From the NCBI RefSeq assembly GCF_027595985.1, contig NC_073302.1, forward strand, positions 10,852,966 to 10,916,965: 64,000 nt of DNA, written 5' to 3'. This DNA is from Sorex araneus. Its lineage: Eukaryota > Chordata > Mammalia > Eulipotyphla > Soricidae. Shown here one piece after another: positions 59,575 to 64,000 of the stretch. The notes below the pieces were generated by a model. That model ran no database searches, was not told where the DNA came from, and was given only the letters and a program-made list of their open reading frames with translations. The position numbers were made by a program, and so were the translations under genes. The first letter of the stretch is position 1. Each line of letters opens with the position of its first letter.

Positions 59575-60528
59575 ATGAAGAGACAGAATGAGACCAGAGT
59601 TTCTGAATTCCTCCTCCAGGGTCTTCCTATCTCACCAGATCAACAGGGCTGGTTCTTGACCCTCTTCCTGGTCATATACCTGACCACCGTGCTGGGGAAC
59701 CTGCTCATCGTCCTGCTCATCAAGATAGACTCTCGCCTCCACACACCCATGTACTTCTTCCTCAGTGTCTTGGCCTTCAACGACGTGTTTTTATCATCTG
59801 TCACGGTTCCCAAAATGTTGGTGGACATGCAGAGTAATCACAAGTCCATCCCCTATTCAGGATGCATTTCTCAGGTATACTTTTTAATATTTTTTGCTTG
59901 TACTGATAATTTCCTTCTTGCATCGATGGCCTATGACAGGTATGTAGCCATCTGTCAGCCACTCCACTACACCATGATCATGAGGCAGGAACGATGTATC
60001 TTGTTAGTTGCTTGGTCCTGGATCTTCAGTTTCTCACATGCACTGATGCACACCCTGCTCTCTATCCAAGTGTCCTTCTGTGGTGACATTACCATCCGCC
60101 ATTTCTTCTGTGAACTAACAGCATTGCTGGAGGTAAGCTGTTCAGACACTTCACTCAATAATCTGGTCATATTCATTGAGGGAGGAATGATTGTAATTAT
60201 TCCATTCACTTTTATTATGGGATCATATATCTGCATATGGGCCACTGTCCTGAAAAATCCTTCCGCTAGGAAATTCTTCAAAGTCCTTTCTACCTGTGGT
60301 TCCCATCTCCTCGTTGTAGCCTTATTCTATGGAACAATTGCAGAAGTGTACTTTTTCTCCTCTCCAGCCATGTCCGGTGCTAAAGAAATAGCTGCTTCTG
60401 TGATGTATATGATAGTCACCCCCATGCTGAACCCTTTCATCTACAGCCTGAGAAACAGAGATATAAAACAAGCACTAAAGTTGTTTGCTAATAAGGTGAT
60501 GTTCTGCAAGTCAAACAACTTAGTCTGA
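59575..60528 (+). CDS. Olfactory receptor, family 1 (unit 4), intact 317 aa
   Basis: Odorant GPCR with the complete motif set (GN 41-42, PMYFFLS 58-64, C97/C179, MAYDRYVAIC 118-127, GSY 216-218, STCGSH 239-244, PMLNPFIYSLRN 283-294). The start is the ATG at 59575, 16 bp after the acceptor TTTTTGACTCCCAG (59558). It shares QNETRVSEF, P93 and V101 with unit 1. Private changes include T29, K50, S117, I164, L181 (CELTALLE), I199, I208, R232 and G268. It differs from unit 1 at about 18 residues by hand count, clustered in TM3-TM5. No stop or frameshift is seen, so it is a probable functional gene. Confidence 0.95.
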   Translation: MKRQNETRVSEFLLQGLPISPDQQGWFLTLFLVIYLTTVLGNLLIVLLIKIDSRLHTPMYFFLSVLAFNDVFLSSVTVPKMLVDMQSNHKSIPYSGCISQVYFLIFFACTDNFLLASMAYDRYVAICQPLHYTMIMRQERCILLVAWSWIFSFSHALMHTLLSIQVSFCGDITIRHFFCELTALLEVSCSDTSLNNLVIFIEGGMIVIIPFTFIMGSYICIWATVLKNPSARKFFKVLSTCGSHLLVVALFYGTIAEVYFFSSPAMSGAKEIAASVMYMIVTPMLNPFIYSLRNRDIKQALKLFANKVMFCKSNNLV

Positions 60529-61944
60529 ATGAGATAACGAATATATATATACATATAAATAAATAAATAAATAAATAAGGAAGCTATTATATGAGATTTG
60601 ATGTTCTGAGAGCTCAGATTAACCTGTTTACACACACACATCTCAGAGAGGTTGGTATTCTTATGTCCCACCCTGCTGACATAAAACAGGTTTTATTAAC
60701 CAGACTGAACAGTAAAAAGAATGTTAAAGGAAAAGTACCTTACAAAAATCATGTTTTTAATTTTTTTTTATTTTGACATTCCCATTATAAATTTTTAATG
60801 TTTACTATTCATTTCCTATTAAGTATGGATTCATACCCTTCCTCAGAATCTCTACATAGCTGTCAGGTGACTATTGTATCTGTTCATCCCCACCAAGTAT
60901 AACTGGTATTTCCCAGCTCCCCAGAACTGGAAATAGTACCTACAATAATTGTACAGTTTTAAATAAATTTATTTTTTATTAAATAAGTTTCAGGATGCGA
61001 ATTTGAAAACTTTCGTTGTCTATAGTATTCCAGGTACTTCTTCAAAATTAATTCTGAGGAACTGTCAGAAATGTTTTCTGTCTTGACCCAGGTGACTATT
61101 TAATGCATGCATTACTTGTCTAGATATTGAACATGATATGCTTTTAGGTTTGTGCACTTTCTTTATGCTCTGACACAACAGTATAAAGATGAATTAGGAA
61201 GGAATTAAAACAACCCATAACTTTCTGATTGAAAGGTTATTATGAAATAACTTCATATATATGTAAATTACATAGATAATGGAAGTTTTGTATTCTACAA
61301 TAGACATTGTAATTTTGTATATAAGGAATAGAAATTATGTACACAAAATGTAGACACATATATGAGTATATTCATCCATATCCATGTAAAAATATAAACT
61401 ACGGTCTTTATGTCATTTATACATAGATTAAAAAAATGAGTCCCATTGTGGTCGTGACCAAATGTTTCCATTTATCCACTTGTTTTACTCTCCTTTCTAA
61501 TAATTTCCAGTTTTGCTTTCATTCGAAGTCATTTAAACAAAAGTTCTCTAACTTCTTGCATCACGATCAAATATTCACATGGATACCCTGCCCAAATCCA
61601 TCACTCCAAAGAATGCAAGTTGGCACAAGTGTGAGTGATAATTTAGACTATGGTCATAATTTAGTGATAATTTAGCAAGGCCAGTCTGAGCTGTACAGAA
61701 ACTAACTTACCTGCAAGAATGAATGAAGACAAATTTTTGAGGGACAAATAAGGACAAAGCTGTGTAATGACACTATATGCACTAGTAACTAATAAAAAGT
61801 TACTAGTTACAATATAGTCTAGAGTGAAAACAGATAATTGAAAACTTACATATTTATGACACTTTAACAACACCTATATAACTAAAGGAGCTCCTAAGAT
61901 CACAACAATCACCAAATACTGCTATTTTAAAACTGTTGCTCATT
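60529..61944. other. AT-rich region downstream of the OR (unit 4)
   Basis: OR 3' flank with a (TA)n/(AAAT)n microsatellite at about 60541-60577, which contains AATAAA hexamers soon after the stop. No gene is recognised. Confidence 0.5.
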
Positions 61945-62105
61945 GTCCAGAGCAATGTTACAGTGAGTGGGGAGCTTGCTTTGCATGCATCTGACCTGGG
62001 TTTGATTCCCAGCCAGACTACAATATCCCAAGCACTACCTGGAATTACCCAAAGCACAGAGTCAAGAGTAAGTGTTTACCATAGTTGGGTGTGCCAAAAC
62101 CAAAG
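61945..62105 (+). mobile_element. Old tRNA-derived SINE (unit 4)
   Basis: Orthologue of 16290-16462 with B-box-like GGTTTGATTCC. Confidence 0.8.
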
Positions 62106-62241
62106 AGAGTGATGGAGAGAGTGAGAAAGAAAGAGAGAGAACGAAAGGCAAGCTATAGGCTCTTTACAATAAAGAACAGTTCGATAAACAATTATAACTC
62201 AGTGAAAGGTAAAAGATGAAAAGTGAAAGATCTACAAAGTG

Positions 62242-63491
62242 AATGATTGTGTGTGTTCCCAAAAGTAGAAAGGGCTGGCGGGGCTCTATCTCTCCCGGCG
62301 CCGGTGTTTGGTAGTCTCATGCTGCTTCCCCAACCCTGAGAAGGCTGATGGAGATGACCAGGCAAAGGAAGGAACAAGTGCCAGGCTGGTTGGTATCAGT
62401 TGCAGTTTATTCCAATCTCCATTACTGTTCTGCTTCTCTCTTTCTCTGGCCCTCACTCTCACTTCTTTTGCCTTGTGCTCTGCTTCGGTGTCTCCCGCTT
62501 GCTTCTGTGTCTTCTCCGTTCTTCTCTCGTGTCCTCTCGTGTGTCTCCTTCTCTGTCTCTTCCGTCTTCATCTTCTGTCTCCCGTCAGTGCCCCCACAGT
62601 CTTAGTTTATATAGCAAATTACATAGGGTGGTGATACAAAGTTAGGTTGAACATTAACAAATCTACAAAGAAGGGTAAGACCATTTCTCCAGGAGATTAA
62701 CAAAATCTCATCTAAGGAAATCTCATCTAAGGAGATCCACTCAAGGGTGGGAGTCCAAACAAGGGTGTGTCAGGATGTGACCTAGTAATCTGCTTAAATA
62801 GTTATAGTAAATTTACTTCTAATATTCCTAGCAATGTTATTCTGAGCACAGGAAGAGATATATCAGACTTAAGGTTTGGTTCTTCCTTAGCATATCTCAC
62901 TATACATTCCAGACCACAGTCCTCAGGCTAGGTTAATCTTCCTAACCCCAGCAGAGTCCTAATCTCATTGTTACCTTTGGATCATGACAGCATTGTCCAT
63001 GAGCATGACCTCAACTTGTAGTTGAGTATTGTGGCGCTTTGGCCTGGCCCATTTCGATGCCAGGGTAGCTCACAGCTTGCCCTGGGTCCATTCTGTCCCT
63101 CGTCAGGACCCTGCTTTTGGGGTGCTAGGAACTAAGCGCAACTGAGTCGGGAAAGCAGATGCCCAGTAGTAAATATTATTGGAGTCAATCAACTCCCTAG
63201 TTGCAAAACATAATATTAACTGTCTTCCTGTGTCCATATAGAAAGAACATTGCTCTAAGGTCAACTATGCAAAAGACACTAACTTACAATACAAATTCAG
63301 AGTGCTTAGAAGGATCTGATCTTACAAGATAACAGGATCTGATTAGGGAAAAGGTGATTAACTGGTTGGGAAGAAGGGTTCAGAGAAGATTTTGCAGATA
63401 GAGAAAGGAATGGGAGTGTCTCCAGAGCACTTAAATTGAAACTCCTTGTGGATAGGAAGGAAGGACAAACCAATGTTATCCTACAAATGAT
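62242..63491 (-). mobile_element. Solo LTR, family A copy 2 (unit 4), uninterrupted
   Basis: 1238 bp from TGTGTG (62248) to TACA (63485), with the perfect 6-bp TSD AATGAT (62242-62247 and 63486-63491). On the - strand a TATA box (GCTATATAAACTAA, about 62602-62615) lies about 200 bp upstream of AATAAA (62406-62411). This fits U3-R-U5 order in the antisense direction. No gag, pol or env sequence is present. Confidence 0.9.
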
Positions 63492-63519
63492 AATGAAAGA
63501 AAAGCCAAAGAAGGTATCA

Positions 63520-63590
63520 CTTGTATCACTTGTCATCCCTTTGTTCATCCATTTGCTCAACCAGGTGCCAGTAACATCTCCATTCCATTC
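63520..63590 (-). repeat. Antisense 3' fragment of the dispersed repeat (unit 4)
   Basis: Orthologue of 17635-17705. Confidence 0.7.
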
Positions 63591-63744
63591 ATCCTTGTCA
63601 CATGCTAGTTTAGCCCAATGACATCTGCTCACTCCAAAAATACAAAGAGGGCCTATTCTGCTGTTCCCCCACCAGAAGGCCTGACCCCGCTCCCGGTGCA
63701 GCCCCAGTGCCTGGACTCACGGCACTAGGTGGTGTCCACTGGCG

Positions 63745-64000
63745 ATGAATTTCCGAAACGTGAGGCCAGAGGACCTGATGAACATGCAGCACTGTACCCT
63801 GCTGCGTCTGCCTGTGAACTACCAGATGAAGTACTACTTCTACCACGGCCTCCCCTGGCCCCAGCTCTCCTACACCGCTGACGATGAGAAGGGAAAGATA
63901 GTGGGAAGAGGACCCAGAAGACGTACCCCATGGACACCTCACCTCCCTGACTGTGACGCGTTCCCACTGGCGCTATGTCCTGGCCCTGAAGCTGATGGAC
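63745..64000 (+). pseudogene. NAA10: NAA10 processed pseudogene (unit 4, cut by window edge)
   Basis: It begins [20 protein letters not shown] and continues [20 protein letters not shown] in frame from 63745. Frameshift-prone sequence follows toward GPEADG at the window end. The start is better preserved than in units 1 and 2, but the downstream [13 protein letters not shown] reading already deviates from an acetyltransferase. The remainder lies outside the window. Confidence 0.85.

Overview
The window reads as mammalian nuclear DNA, most likely from a shrew (Soricidae, Sorex-like). The evidence is a set of abundant SINEs about 175 bp long with a tRNA-type B box (GGTTCGATTCC) and the shrew SOR-type consensus, mammalian L1 elements, and intact single-exon olfactory receptor (OR) genes. 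The species call rests on remembered repeat consensus and was not checked by a search.

The window is a tandem array of four OR units, all on the + strand. The genes are at 12944-13897 (unit 1), 32912-33865 (unit 2), 48914-49867 (unit 3) and 59575-60528 (unit 4). Each encodes 317 aa with every class A OR hallmark, and they look like one recently expanded OR family 1 subgroup (OR1J/OR1N-like from memory). Each unit repeats the same order: an RTE-clade retrotransposon remnant on the - strand, a 3' OR pseudogene fragment, an antisense L1 fragment, a spacer with a SOR SINE, an old L1 3' fragment, a 375-bp tandem repeat (1, 2, 3 and 2 copies), a dispersed repeat of about 330 bp, and the OR gene. 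Downstream come an old SINE, a solo LTR, a processed NAA10 pseudogene and an antisense SINE remnant, after which the next unit starts. Unit 3 has lost most of its downstream block by deletion. Unit 1 is cut by the left window edge and unit 4's downstream block by the right edge.

Units differ mainly by later insertions, which can be placed by target-site duplications (TSDs) and by empty sites in sister units. A near full-length sense L1 sits in units 1 and 2 only. Unit 1 alone carries a solo LTR with 6-bp TSD GATACC and two GC-rich composite retroelements with long TSDs. Unit 2 alone has an L1 tail inside its L1 and a SOR SINE inside an LTR. Unit 3 has an L1 with a twin-priming inversion. Unit 4 has an L1 tail that apparently carried a 3' transduction.

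The only protein-coding genes that look functional are the four ORs. Everything else is repeat or pseudogene. The two most unusual points are the modular GC-rich composite retroelement (SVA-like in logic) with a shared GCGCGGCC-type hairpin, and the conflicting relationships between different segments of the units, which suggest unequal exchange or gene conversion.
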